The notes: a model not told the origin generated them from the sequence alone. Numbered from the stretch's first letter, positions 33,180 to 44,880 are shown. The stretch is 64,000 nt of DNA from Datisca glomerata (GCA_003255025.1 QANY01011423.1:126551-190550); one strand, 5' to 3'. Translations and numbers: made by a program.

Positions 33180-35480
33180 TACATGGATTGAAAATTGTTT
33201 TACAACAATTAGTTAGTACTCCCACTCACTAATTAATGTTGAGGAGAAAGAAGAAAAGATTACAAAAGAGGAGGAATAAGAATGCTTTGTTTCCACAACA
33301 AGTTTTCTCTCAAAATTGTTAAGAGTGAAAAATAAGTTCTGAGAAACAAATAGGAGAGGGCATCCTAATTATAGGCAAGGAAAGTGGAGTTCACTGGAAA
33401 CTCATTACTTACCTACACTATTCTTTTCTACAAAAGTGAAAGCATTTTACATTTCTACGTTTGACTAATTTAAAGTAAAAGGACAAATAGTTGCCTAATT
33501 ATTTGACAACCAATACAATAATTACAGAAAAAGACAAATTACAAAGATTCCTTGATAATTGTAATCTTGGATTTTGCGTCTTCATTATTGCTTTGCCATG
33601 ATTATTGTCTTCGAAAAGATCATTGTGACTATTGCTGTATATTGGAGTCCTTGATAATTGCTATATTAGATTCTTGTGCTTTGATTATTGATTTTTGAGG
33701 AAGTCATAATTGTTCATCTTGATGATTATCATGACTGTTTGCATTGTGCTGGAGAGTCATCAAGACATATCTTCAAATTCCTTGATTCTTTGATTTTGAC
33801 ATTGGCATTTTGCCAAAGGTAGATTATTTTTATATATTCATCTTCACTGATATTAATACTTTCAAATGAGTCTTTTGAGTCTTGGAAGGTATCATAGGCC
33901 TATTGTGGTAGGACGCCACCCTACAATTTATTTTTATCATTTAATTGCTGAGGGAAAGCTTTGGATGATTGGTTTTTCTGGATATTTGATTTGATTGGGT
34001 AGTTTGACTCTGCGAATGATTCAGAATCATAATTGTTATTATATTCTAGGAGGAAAAGCATTTTTTGAATTAATTCTTGCTTCAATTTGGATTTTGATTT
34101 TGTGGTCTTAGATTTTCCCTTTGAAGAGGGTTTTGATTCGAGTTTTGATTCTTTGGATGAACTAGATTATTTAGTTTGTGGATATTGATTAATGGACATT
34201 AATTTTTAATGGAGCCTAAGGAGAAGGTTGACCAATTTTAACTGAGTTGAATAAGATAATTCGGGTTGAAGCATTTTTTGAATTAATTCTTTCTTCGTCA
34301 TGCCTGACGGATTTCAAAAAAGTTATAGGCATGATGTGGAATCCTTAACAAAAAAGCATATAATTTATGTAATTAAATATTAGGTATTAGAAGCAATTAA
34401 GAAACAGTATACCAACCATTTAGACGATGAAGAATAATAATTAAACAAATTAATTAAGCAATAATAAATACCCTACCAGGTTTGACTCTTATACCAAAAG
34501 AGGCGTATAATTTATGTAATAAAGACTGGGTATTAGAAGCAATTAAGCAACAATAGCAACAATATGTCTCTGATACCAAAAGATGCAGAATTACATATAC
34601 TTTAATAGTAATTTAAAGACATGGTATTATGAAAGCAAGAATTCACAATAATTTTATTGAAGGAAAATAAACTTAAAGATATTGAAAATTATTGTAAAAA
34701 AATTAATTAGTACTCCTGCTCATTAATTAACGTTCAGGAAGAAGAAGAAAGATTACAAAAGAGGAGGAAGAAGAATGCTTTGTTTATAAAATAAGTTTTT
34801 CTCTCAAAATCGTTAAGAGTGAAAACAAGTTCTGAGGAACAAATGGGAGAGGACAACATATTTATAGGCAACGAGAGTGGAGTTCACTGGGAACCCATTA
34901 CTTACCTTTACTATTCTTTCTACAAAAGTAAAAATATTTATATTACAACTTTTGACTAAGAATAATAAAAAGGACAAATAGTTGACTAATTATTTGACAA
35001 CTAGTACAATAATTATAGAAAAAGATAGAATATAGATATTTCTAGATAATTGTTATCTTGGACTTCATGTCTTCATTATTGCTTTAGTTGGGGAAGCCAT
35101 AATTGTTATCTTGAAAAATCATTGTGACTATTACTGTATATTACCATCCTTTGATAATTGTTATCTTGCATTCTTGTGCTTTGATTATTGATTGCTGGAG
35201 AAGTCATTATATCTTGTCTTAAAGTTCATTATGACTGTTGCATTATGCTGGAAAGTCAATATGATATTATTTTTCAAACTTCTTGATTTTTTGATAATTT
35301 CAATATTGGCATTTTACCAAAGGTAAATCATCATCACTCAGATTAATGTCATTAAGCGGGTCCTGAGAGTCTTGAAGTGCTTCATAGGCCCATTATGGTA
35401 GGACACGACCCTTCAATTTATTCTTATCCTTCAATTGCTGAAAGGAAACTCTTAATGATTGTTCTTTAATATATTTGGTT
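33180..35480 (-). other. Two reversed copies of the viral 3' end, promoter and leader
   Basis: Two blocks (about 33,200-34,320 and 34,330-35,480) repeat the same reversed order: leader with TTAGTGAGC-type text, promoter, then upstream region. Minus-strand TATA contexts are CTATAATTAG (33,367-33,376) and CTATAAATA (34,857-34,866). Primer sites are TGGTATAAGAGTC (34,484-34,496) and TGGTATCAGAGA (34,566-34,577). Some ORF2-tail text (Ser/Lys rich) lies at 33,960-34,200. No intact coding region is present. Confidence 0.6.
34857..34866 (-). promoter_or_regulatory. TATA box of pararetrovirus genomic promoter (reverse copy)
   Basis: The minus strand reads TTGCCTATAAATATG, the same context as the three forward copies. 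Confidence 0.55.
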
Positions 35481-35483
35481 TAA

Positions 35484-36640
35484 TTGAGTGATTTGACTCT
35501 ACAGATGATTCAAAATCTGAATTATTATTATCTTCCAAGAGGAGAAACAATTTTTTTTATTAATTCTTGCTTCATTCTGGATTTAGGGTTTGTGACTTTT
35601 GATTTTTCCTTTGAAGAGGGTTTGGATTCTTTTGATGAATTTGGACTGGATGGTTTGATTTTTGGATCTGAGATAATGAGCTCATTAATTTTTAATGGAG
35701 CCTAGGTAAAAGGATTTTTTGCTGATTTTAATTGAGGGTGGTTATTTGCAAGTTCCCGGTTAAAGGAGGTAATGATTTTTTTAGTATTGAATTTATCCCA
35801 CCATTAAAAATAATATTGTCTGGTGAGGATTCCATCTTCAATTGAGTATTGTCACTTTATGATCCAACGTATTTTGTATTTGTTTGAAACATAAAGTTTT
35901 TGGGGAAGTGAGGCCTCAATTGATTGGGGATTGTAAACCTTTAAAAACAAATTGAAATATTGTTGTAAATCAATTGAAAATTTTTTTAAGACATGACCAT
36001 GAATGGACCACCATCTTAAGAACCAATTTGAAAAACTAGTTTTGAGGTTTTTATCAAAATTTAAAAACCATGAGTGAGAAAAATCACTATTTTGATGTAG
36101 GAAAATCATGTGTCAAGCATCAATATAGTCAAAATAATTGTATTATATTTTACTTGAAATTATTTTGAAAGTTGAAGGATGGACTTTCCAATCCTCCATG
36201 GTTATGATTTTGAGAATATATAAGGAATGATAGAGGATCTTTCCTTTGGAACTTTTGATTGGGCTAATATTTATGGATTCTGTTTTTAAGAGAATGTCTC
36301 TGCAGAAACTAAGATTTTTGTCATTGTGTCTAGGGATATAATGAAATTTAGGAATGAAATAGACTTTGGCAATTTGAGCAGGATTCTTTAAATGAGCAAA
36401 TGGAGATTCAATATGAAAGAGATTATTGCTGGGCATTTTTAAAAAAATAGAGGATGATTTTCTATAATTTGTAATTTGTTGGTCAAGTGATTGGGCATTA
36501 AAGGGTTGAGTAATTGAGAATGAGTCAAATTGGTTGACCAGAAGTGATTGGTAATTAGATCTAATGGATCTAAGTATTGTTAATTGAGCTTGATCAGAAG
36601 TAGAAGACTCCTATTTAATTTGGGCCTTGAGGGCCAATTG
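35484..36640 (-). pseudogene. Pararetrovirus unit D: ORF2-like region
   Basis: Open minus-strand pieces at 35,852-36,109 (FLHQNSDFSHSWFLNFDKN, FLRWWSIHG) and 36,143-36,436 (SLSFYRDILLKTE-like) match unit A 18,700-19,150. The Trp-rich RWWSIHG motif is clearer here than in the forward copies. The tail at 35,480-35,700 is the Ser/Lys-rich end. Stops separate the pieces. Function unknown. Confidence 0.65.
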
Positions 36641-37155
36641 TTGAGTAGAAAACCTTATATAATTGAACCATTAATCATTCTCACATGATTTCTGAAAGTG
36701 ATACTGATTCTTTTGGTTAAGGATTCCACAACATGAATATGGCTTTTTTTTTAAATACGTCAGACATGATGAAGAAAGTTCCTTCCAGTAAAAAAAGTTC
36801 TTTGATTTGTTTGAAATTTTTTTAAAAAGTTGCTTGTCCTAAAAGGTTCATAGTGAAAACCTATTTTTCCAATTTTCTCATACCATTGAATTAGCGCTGC
36901 ACTAAAGTCATACTTTAACCCAACTTCTTCTAAAATTTTATCCAATTCATCAATCTATACATTTTTTGGATACACAAATCTATTATGACTATAATTAATG
37001 AATGAGAATTTTGAGCAAAAAACGGTTGTCCCACCATTGATTTTTTTTTTATTTTAAATGAGTTTTGATTGAGTATTCTGGGTTTTACTTTTCATATTCT
37101 AGTATGTCAGAATTTTTAAATTTTGTCATGGCAGAATGATTTCCTGCAAAAATTT
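36641..37155 (-). pseudogene. Unit D: coding module between RNase H and ORF2
   Basis: The minus strand leaves the RNase H end (LT..FLQG) and reads a short basic stretch, then DELDKILEEVGLKYDFSAAL, IQWYEKIGKIGFHYEPF and a Lys/Phe-rich tail; 36,760-36,945 is open. Units A and C lack this about 500-base segment and pass from RNase H straight into ORF2 text. Traces occur at 24,055 and 32,836. I recognise no domain; it may be the N-terminal part of ORF2 or the polyprotein end. Confidence 0.5.
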
Positions 37156-37850
37156 ACAAGTACGAAGTCAGGAATTGGATTATTAATATCTTTAATAAAT
37201 TAAATATTGAAATAAAAAATATTAAAAATAGACAATTACCTCGCAAAACTTTGTTTGGAAGTAATGTCAGAACATGTTTTACAGATTTGCAATCAATTTT
37301 TAAATGAAATTTTTGATTTAATAGATTATCTTGAAATTTATTATTAATTGTATGATTCGATCAATTTTTCTCAAATCCTAAAACCTAATCTTTGTTCGAA
37401 ATAGTTTGATTTTACTTACGGAGATAACTAAACCATTTTGCTTTATTATCTTAGCAAATAATTCAAGGTGTTTCCAATGTTATTTTATGAGAATATCATT
37501 AATATAAACAATTGAGAAATCAATAAATTGATTAAAATTTCATTCATTATATTCTGGAAATCACTTGGAGTATTTTAAGATCAAATAACATTATTTTCTA
37601 TTTATAACGGCCAAATCTAATTTTGTATTTATCAATTTCATATGTCTGGATTTGCCAAAATGTATTATACAATTTTTTACAAATTTTCTCTTTAAAGATC
37701 TTAATTTATTTTTTAAGAGCAGGATTTTGAAATTGTTCTTCAATTCTTTTGAATTTTATTTTATCTTGTAGAAAACATAATTATTTTTCTTTACATGAAA
37801 TTAAATTCACAGTTTTATAAACACAGTTTAGTTTTAAAGTTTTCAATTTC
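37156..37850 (-). pseudogene. Pararetrovirus unit D: RT and RNase H, internally deleted
   Basis: Minus-strand RT text is visible around 37,400-37,850 (matching 17,000-17,800), but no open frame of length remains. The N-terminal half of RNase H is missing. Only the C-terminal part (from the DYKSAKHV-like block to the LTREFLQG-like end) is traceable at 37,160-37,330. Confidence 0.55.
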
Positions 37851-38060
37851 TCATTGTGACAAATGCTATTTTAAAACATCCATTGTCTTGGCAAATATGA
37901 ACACTGGGGATTTCTAGTACTATTTGCAGAGGACGACGATTTTTTTGTCTTCTTGAAGTGTTTGGTAAGAAAAAATCAATCTTGCATACAATTCAAATCA
38001 GTTCCTAAATCAATAAGAGCCATTAAAGTGAAATAAAAATCTTATACTATTATTCTGACC
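37851..38060 (-). pseudogene. Pararetrovirus unit D: protease remnant
   Basis: The minus strand contains MALIDLGTDLNCMQ at about 37,985-38,025, corresponding to the protease active site, plus flap-region text at 37,880-37,940. The frame is disrupted. Confidence 0.5.
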
Positions 38061-38788
38061 ATTATGTGTCATTTTTTATTTTGATGTCATTAAGGATTTA
38101 GATGAAGTTATCATCATCTTAATTGTTGATAATATGTACTTCAATCTTATTATCAGAAATTGAGGATTTATTAGGTTCTCCTAGTTCATGATTTTAAAAT
38201 AAATTCTCTATTTTTAAAAGATTTAATTCTTTTATTATTTCTGTGTTTGAATATTTTAATTCTTTTATTTTAATTTTAATATTTTTTTTGAAGTTCCTGT
38301 AAAATAACTTCTTTTTCCTTTCCTTTAACTTTGCTTAATTTTCAAGAGTTTGTGAAAGGTTTGTGGTATTATTATTAGACTTAGTATTTTTTTTCTTTTG
38401 AATTATCTTCCTAAGTCTTTCAAGGTATTCTTGTTTTAATTCAAAATTTTTAATTTTACTAATTAAATCTAACAAAATATTTTCTAATTCTTCATTTTAT
38501 TTAGAACATTGATATTTTTCTGACAACAGCTATTCTGCACACCATAGAGATGTTAGGAAAATTACTGTCAGAACTTGAAAAGTTTGATTCATCAAATTCA
38601 GAGAATTCAAATTCTCCTAAATCTTCAATACTACTTTCATAGTAATCTATTGATTCTATAATTCTAAACAATTCTTGTTTATCTTCTTCAGAGATTTTTA
38701 ATTGATTAATTTTATTTCTTATTTGGTAAGTGTTGGAAAAATGACCATTCTGGCCACATTTAAAATACTTAATTACTTTTATCAACAT
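38061..38788 (-). pseudogene. Pararetrovirus unit D: coat zinc knuckle, acidic region and linker
   Basis: The open minus-strand frame 38,501-38,788 reads the knuckle position as YFKCGQNGHFSNTY. The histidine is kept but the first and last cysteines are tyrosine. The conserved acidic run SIDYYESSIEDLGEFEFSEF follows. The coiled-coil linker (38,061-38,480) is broken by stops. Confidence 0.6.
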
Positions 38789-38979
38789 TTTTTTTATTGA
38801 ATTTCTTTTTGAATATTTCTTTTTCTTAGAAAAGAATTTGTCGAAAATATTATTTTCTATTTGTGGAATTTTTTCCTATAAGGTTTGTAAATTCTTCTAG
38901 GATTCAAATGAGAATTTTTCTTATTCTTTTGAGAATGAGCAATAGCGGGTAACTCATATTGCTCATAGAAATTTCCTAC

Positions 38980-40400
38980 GTATTTGGCAGTTTTTTTTCC
39001 TTTTTAATTTGTTTATTAATTTTCATGTCTATAAACATTGTTAGACCTTATTTTTATATTGTGGTAATAATTGTACCGTAGGTGAGACTATTATAGTCTA
39101 TATTTCTTAGGTCATCACTAAAGACTGTTCTAATTTTGTGGGTAAACAAATTTGGTAAGCCATTGATAAAATTTTCTTTTCAAAATGGCTGATTACTATC
39201 ATCCCTAGACATTACTCTAGACAAAAATATATTTGTGTACCAGTCAAAATCACTTAGGGTAGGACACCTAAGATTGGTTAATTGGCCATGGATACGCAAA
39301 GTGACATTATTTGGCGTTTCAATGAAATGTTCAATTATTATGTAAAAAATTGTATTAATGGCATCATGCATTGTTTCCTGACCCTCTCCAAGAATTGGGG
39401 TTCTTTCAGCATCAATCTTTACTACTGTAAAGATGGCATTTTTAGATTCTTTAGTGAGATACTTTTCACATAAGGAATGAAACATTCTTGTGAATCCAGT
39501 GACTAAAAGCTTTATTACCTCATTGTGAGGCAAATTATGTGTGGTAACGTAATTGTTGGCTACCATAGTCATGTGCTATAATTTGTTTATTACTTCCTGT
39601 TCTGAAAGACCATCAATATTCCATTTGTATAATTTGAATATCTTAAGGAATATGCTTTTTATGCCACTTTCTTTCCAGTTTATTAATTTCTAAATTTTTA
39701 ATTTTTTCTTCAATATTGTTAATGGTTGAAGATTCATGGATTATAGTTTATTCATAGATGGAATCTGACTTATGACTTTCTGAATCAGAATTACTGTCTT
39801 GGTTAATAATCTTAACAGAAGAAGATGATTCAACATATTTATTCTTCAATTCTTGAAGCATTTTATCAATCTTTTTATTGAGGGGAATGATATTCAAAGT
39901 AGTTTTATCTGAATATTTATTAAAGTAGTTTGTTTCAAAGATTCATTAGATTTAGGTTCATGAAAATTAACTTTATTATCAATTTTATCTAATTATTTTC
40001 CTATTGTTATTAAATTTTGATTGGTGTAATTAAGTTGTTCAACAACTTTTTTATATGGTTCTTCTTCCTTTGAAATCTTAAAAGGAGAAACGGTAATTAA
40101 AGAATTTTTGTGATTAAATATAATTTTCTCAAGTGGGGCATGGCTAGAAGACACCATACTGGAGTTTTCCTTGACCCATTTGTTGTTGGAAATTACTTTA
40201 ATATTCTTTTCATAAATATCCTCAATTTAATCAAGAAAAAACATATCAACGCTAAATTCTTGCATGAACGCCTTCCATTCAGCAACGATGTTTTTTCTTT
40301 GCTCCATACTGTATGTCTCTCTGAACCTATTGCGTCTATTGAGATTGACTGGGTCATTCATGTGTTGGCTTAAACCCTTCCAATCAGGTTTGTATTCTTA
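38980..40400 (-). pseudogene. Pararetrovirus unit D: coat protein region
   Basis: The open minus-strand frame 39,180-39,572 (130 codons) covers NYVTTHNLPHNEVIKLLVTG, NVTLRIHGQLTNLRCPTLSD and FDWYTNIFLSRVMSRDDSNQ. It ends at a break inside the QPF.KE block. The N-terminal part at 40,110-40,400 matches 26,570-26,900. It is the clearest coat core of the three copies. Confidence 0.65.
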
Positions 40401-40419
40401 GCTTAAGGTGCCTAAATTT

Positions 40420-40758
40420 AAAACTAAAAGTTGGGGGTTGACAAGAGTTAAGGCTCCTTGGAAATCATATTCAGTTTCTTCAGATTGTTCAAGCTTACTA
40501 TCAAAGACTGGATGATTGACTTGAGAATTTATGGTGATGCTTTTAAGATTTAAATTTTTTATTTTTTATTTTTTTAATTCTTGTTCAAATTGATGGATTC
40601 TAAGATTTTGGCTATTATTGACAGTGGATTCAAAAAAGGATCTTCTAGGAGTGCTAGACTGGATAAACTCCCTGATTTGAGGATTAAAACTGGAAGATTG
40701 GAAATTAATTTTAACAATATCATCCATGTACTGTTGGATATACTCAATATCTTCAATA
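40420..40758 (-). pseudogene. Pararetrovirus unit D: movement-protein C-terminus, truncated
   Basis: Minus-strand text matches 26,230-26,480 (QQYMDDIVKINFQSSSFNPQ-like, then the Ser-rich tail). It stops abruptly at about 40,758, where the foldback minisatellite begins. The rest of the movement protein and the leader are missing. Confidence 0.6.
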
Positions 40759-40764
40759 CAATTT

Positions 40765-41310
40765 TTGTTTTATCAGTCAGTAACTCAAACATCAGGTGAT
40801 TACTTGAAAGGTTTCAAGTTGTTATTTAGGACTAATTGAAAAGTTTAAGTAGTCATTTTTTTTCAGTTAACGACCCATACACCAAGTGACTGCTTAAAGG
40901 GTTCAAGTAGTTATTTTCATTCTGCAAGTAAACAATCGCATAATTATTTGAGCCATTTTTTGTGTCCAATAAAATAGGAGAATGAGAATGTTGAGTACTT
41001 GAAGGGTTCAAGTAGTTGTTTATGACTACTTGAATCCTTCAAGTAGTTGTTTTTTTATTTTTCAAGTCAACAACACATACACCATGTGACTACTTGAAGG
41101 GTTCAAGTAGTTGTTTATGACTACTTGAACCCTTTAATTTGTTATTTTTATTTTGCTAGTATGCAATCGAGTAATTGCTTGACCCATTTTCTATGTCCAA
41201 AAAATAAGAGAATGAGAATTTGATTGCGTCTCGAGGAGGAGGAGGACGAAGATGAGGAGGAAGAGGACAAAGAGGAAGAGGAGGAAGAATATGAAGAAGA
41301 GGAAGAACCT
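40765..41310 (-). repeat. Right arm of the large inverted repeat, inner part
   Basis: In reverse complement this repeats the left arm: the GTTACTGACTGATAAAAC spacer, ACTACTTGAACCCTTCAAGTAGT units (40,795-41,140), the TTGGACATAGAAAATGGG segment, then the purine tract GAGGAGGAGGACGAAGATGA (41,232-41,310). The tract is interrupted at about 41,310 by mitochondrial-type DNA and resumes at 52,084. Confidence 0.8.
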
Positions 41311-41344
41311 TTTCTTACTTGCTCCTCGACCTTCATTCCCATCC

Positions 41345-41475
41345 TGCCAAGTTGAGACTGCTAGCACATTGTATCTAACCAACTGTAACATGATACGTTG
41401 AGGGGATTCTTAACCTATGAAGAATACAAGAGAAAAATTGACTTTCACCAAACCGGCCAAAACTGCCCTTCATGG
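41345..41475 (+). repeat. NUMT internal repeat, copy 1
   Basis: TTCTTAACCTATGAAGAATACAAGAGAAAAATTGACTTTCACCAAACCGG is repeated with substitutions at 43,016-43,110 (TTCTTAACCTACAAAGGATACAAGAG...). In frame both give a similar peptide (FLTY..YKRKIDFHQTGQN) of unknown identity. Confidence 0.6.
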
Positions 41476-43015
41476 AAACTAAGATCTTCTCCAAAAAGGG
41501 AAGGGGGTCTTAATGTTTGAACTTTTCAAGATGGATCTAAAGCTTTCAAGATGAAGATCCTCTGCTTCAGTCTGCGTTTCTCGGATAGCCTGGATCCAAC
41601 ACTGATTTTCGAATTTAATGTTAGCTCTAGGTTTTGGGTGGCCCATTTGGTTAGCGTTTAGCCTTTCCTTCCCCGCGCCTGCTCACGGTTCACTGAACTC
41701 TCACATGGTAAATAGAAGAAAGTGAGAAAGAATAGTAAATAGAGCACACCACAGAATGATTCTAAATATGAGAAGTCCCCCTTGGATTCAAGAAGAATAA
41801 AATGAAGAATGAGAACGAAACAAAATGAAGCGTCTCTAGCTCTAGTCCCAGCGTTTTTATGCAATAAACCCCTCCGGTCGAAGACTAGTGGTAGGTGGTC
41901 GCGCGGAGCTTTTGGAGAAGGGTAGCCTAGTGTGTAAGCATAGCAATGAACGCGGCAAACCCTCAGACGACCTATCTAAGATTAGGGGGAGATCCGTAGT
42001 AATGGTGACCCTTTCACTCTTCCACGAACTGATACATGTATATAAAAATCAGATCTCTTTGCTGAGGAAGGCCATACCCTAAGAAGCACTGAAATAGACC
42101 CCTTAGGAAAGCCTTAAAGGCAGAAGGGGCCCTTGCTTCAGAAAATATCATGTTGCACGCTTTGGAGTCCTGGTTGTCACCCTTCTCTATTCAATTCAAT
42201 CGTAAGGTATAGTTTTTCTTATTGATCCCGGCATGACTATTTGCTTATTGGCATCTGTAGATGAACAAGATTGGTTAACTTTTGAGTAATCGACCCTCAT
42301 TCAGAATTGTTTCCTTGATTGGGTTAGCCGGCCAAGTAAAACTCCAGCTAAGCTAATAGCTCTAATTTTGAGATATCTAAAAAAGATGCTACCGAGTTCC
42401 CCAACAGCAACTTAGCTTAGTAGCTTAACTCTTTCTACTGGCATGACGCTGCTGGATGCTTCTGATAGGAAGAGGAGGAAAAAAAATCTAATGATGAGCA
42501 TCTATTTGAGTCGATCATTTCCAAGATCTAATTCAAGTTTTTTTTTTCTTAAGTAGTGGAAATGACTTACAATTTGAGCTACCCTGGAGGCTAATGAGAA
42601 GAAAAGGGTTAACTACCTTTACTCTAAGGCTATAGGGAAGCCTTCTCCGAGTAAAATCGTGATTCTCTTAGGTGGAAAATGCTCTACATCGAGGAGGGTT
42701 CTAGTTCTTCCTATTTGACCCAAAAAACTGTCGACCCATGAATGTGGTTTTGATCCTTCCGGTGATGCCAAAAGTCATTTTGATATACGAATTTTTAATT
42801 GATCTTGCCACTTAGAAATGGTAGGTAGGTCTGTCTTTCTCTGGATCCCGCTGAGCTGAAAGACAGAAGACATAAATAAAAAATCGTTTAGATCTGGGCC
42901 GGGCTCTCGAAAGCTCATGTGCTGAAGGTGGAAAGATATGGGCTGGAAAAGCATGTTAGGAAAGATAGTCTATGATTGGTTTTGCTAATGAACCAGATGT
43001 GTACCCCTGTCAGTC

Positions 43016-43110
43016 TTGAAGCAAGCTGAGACTGCCAACGCATTCTTAACCTACAAAGGATACAAGAGAAAAATCGACTTTCATCAAACTGGTCAAAACT
43101 TCCCTTTATC
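43016..43110 (+). repeat. NUMT internal repeat, copy 2
   Basis: Partner of 41,345-41,475; it lies in a 66-codon open frame without a recognised domain. Confidence 0.6.
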
Positions 43111-44076
43111 TTTATGTTCTTCACTATATCCAACAAAGATAGACTCCAACAATTTTATGTTGAGAAAACTTGTTTTGCATCAATATGAGGAAAATAGAGA
43201 CACCCAAAGGCTTTGAAATAGGAAGAGTCTGGAATCTTTTGAAAAAGATTTTGATGAGGGGAGTCACCAATAATAGTCAACGTCAGTAATGAATATGCAC
43301 TTGTTTGTGAAACGCTTCGGTCCATAGGTACTGAGGAACTTTGTTTGCATCGGTTTTTAGCAGTCTAAGTGATGTGCCTTTGAACCTGAGCAAAAAGTGA
43401 GATGAACGAAAAGTGATAGGATGATCGAATACCTTTGATTCCAATTAATAAGAGGGATCTTGAACTAAGAAATAGATTCAAGAAGCTATTACAAGCAAAT
43501 TCGTGGAACGCAATCCATAACATAAAAAATGAGTCCCCAATTCAATCTCATGTAGGAGAGCCTATACCAGAAACTCAAATGTCATAATTCAGGTGAAAGA
43601 AAGTTCGATCTTTCTTGTATACCTGCTCGTGAACTCTTCTTTCCCTTTCTTTGATTGAATCCCTTGGTACCCTTTACCCACTCTCCGACTACCAATAAGA
43701 AGACAACTACATTCTCATTTATCCTATCTTTTAGAAACCTAAAGGCAAGTAGCATTTCAAGTTGATGCAAACAAGAAGTTATAGGACGTATTCCACTAAC
43801 AGAATAGTAAAGAAGGGAAAGGGCAGGAAAGAAAAGAGAAGTTTTCCCTTAGTTGCAAACTTTTCTTGCATAAGTTTTTAGGACCATGAGGAGGTGTAGA
43901 AGCAGTGAACGCTTGGCGGGAGTTCCAACATAGGAAGGCACCCAGAAGTTTTTATTCCTCTACTATCTTCAATTACATTACATTCATGTAAATAGACTTT
44001 TGTTGTCAACAAAGAAGAAATCGGATACCACGTAAGGGCTTTCACCTTAGATTCAGCCTGGTTTGATTATACACGC

Positions 44077-44153
44077 AATTAATGAGCCTAAACTAGGGGG
44101 TGGGTACTCGAGGGAAAAAACCCTCCATAAAACTGTGTTTTTCCAATTTAGGA
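44077..44153 (+). repeat. NUMT short repeat family, three copies (first)
   Basis: GCCTAAACTAGGGGGTGGGTACTCGAGGG...CCCTCCATAAAACTGTGTTTTTCCA recurs at 47,301-47,360 and 51,320-51,412 on the same strand. Each copy contains a small hairpin GAGGGAAAAAACCCTC. Such short dispersed repeats are typical of plant mitochondrial intergenic DNA. Confidence 0.65.
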
Positions 44154-44250
44154 AGAGAGAAAGAAAGAAAGAGGTAAACTCCCCAACTCGATCAATGGGT
44201 GCTCAGGTTCAATAGGAAAAAGAAATAAATTTCCAAACCTTTTTTTATGA
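44150..44250. repeat. NUMT inverted repeat, partner of 50,085-50,215
   Basis: AAAGAGGTAAACTCCCCAACTCGATCAATGGGTGCTCAGGTTC is present in reverse complement at about 50,157-50,205. The flanking TTTCCAAACCTTT is shared. Related text lies at 43,505-43,545 and 50,410-50,480 (ATCCATAACATAAAAAA.GAG). Confidence 0.65.
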
Positions 44251-44329
44251 TTCACCTCCGGTAAGTTTTTTCGTGCTATACACCACGTTAAGAATGACCA
44301 ACCTCCTATGTACCGCACTACTCATTATT

Positions 44330-44880
44330 CGGAGGTGAATCATAGAACACTAAAAGTTGTAATATCGTATGAATTTCCTAGGAAAGTCTTTATTAAAGTT
44401 TGTTTTAAATCTATTAACATAACCATTGTTCATGAACTTGTGAGAGAAATTGATAGGCACACTTATGGAGGCAATATCATCTTCAAACTTGATATGATGA
44501 AGGCATACGATCATCTGGAATGAGATTTCCTATTTTAAGTCATGGGTCAGTTTTCTTTCTCAAACACTTTCATTTTATTCATAAAAAGTTGTTTGAAAAA
44601 GAAAAACTTTTATTTATTGGTCAATGGATCATCTTATGGTTTCCTTATAAGCTCAAGAGTACTTCGTCAAGGTTTGGAACCCTTGACTCTTCATTATTAC
44701 GGAGGAAGCACTTAGCAGGGGATTATCTTCTCTATTCCAAAAAGCACTTTTTGGATATGACAATTGTGGTAGATCATCTATCTTCATCATTGGACGAGAC
44801 TCTTGTTTTCTGTAATGGTTTAAATAAATCTATCTCAAACCTATTTGACTTTCTTCACAAGTATGAAGCTTCTCGATTAT
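44330..44880 (+). pseudogene. LINE reverse-transcriptase fragment inside the NUMT
   Basis: Open pieces 44,308-44,523 and 44,520-44,882 read ELVREIDRHTYGGNIIFKLD, then MMKAYDHLEW (RT motif A), then a frame change, and later ETLVFCNGLNKSISNLFDFL. The palm motif expected as FADDTLVFCNG reads SLDETLVFCNG, so the catalytic pair is lost. Plant mitochondrial genomes often carry captured nuclear retroelement pieces; this one may have entered the mitochondrion before the block moved back. Confidence 0.65.
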
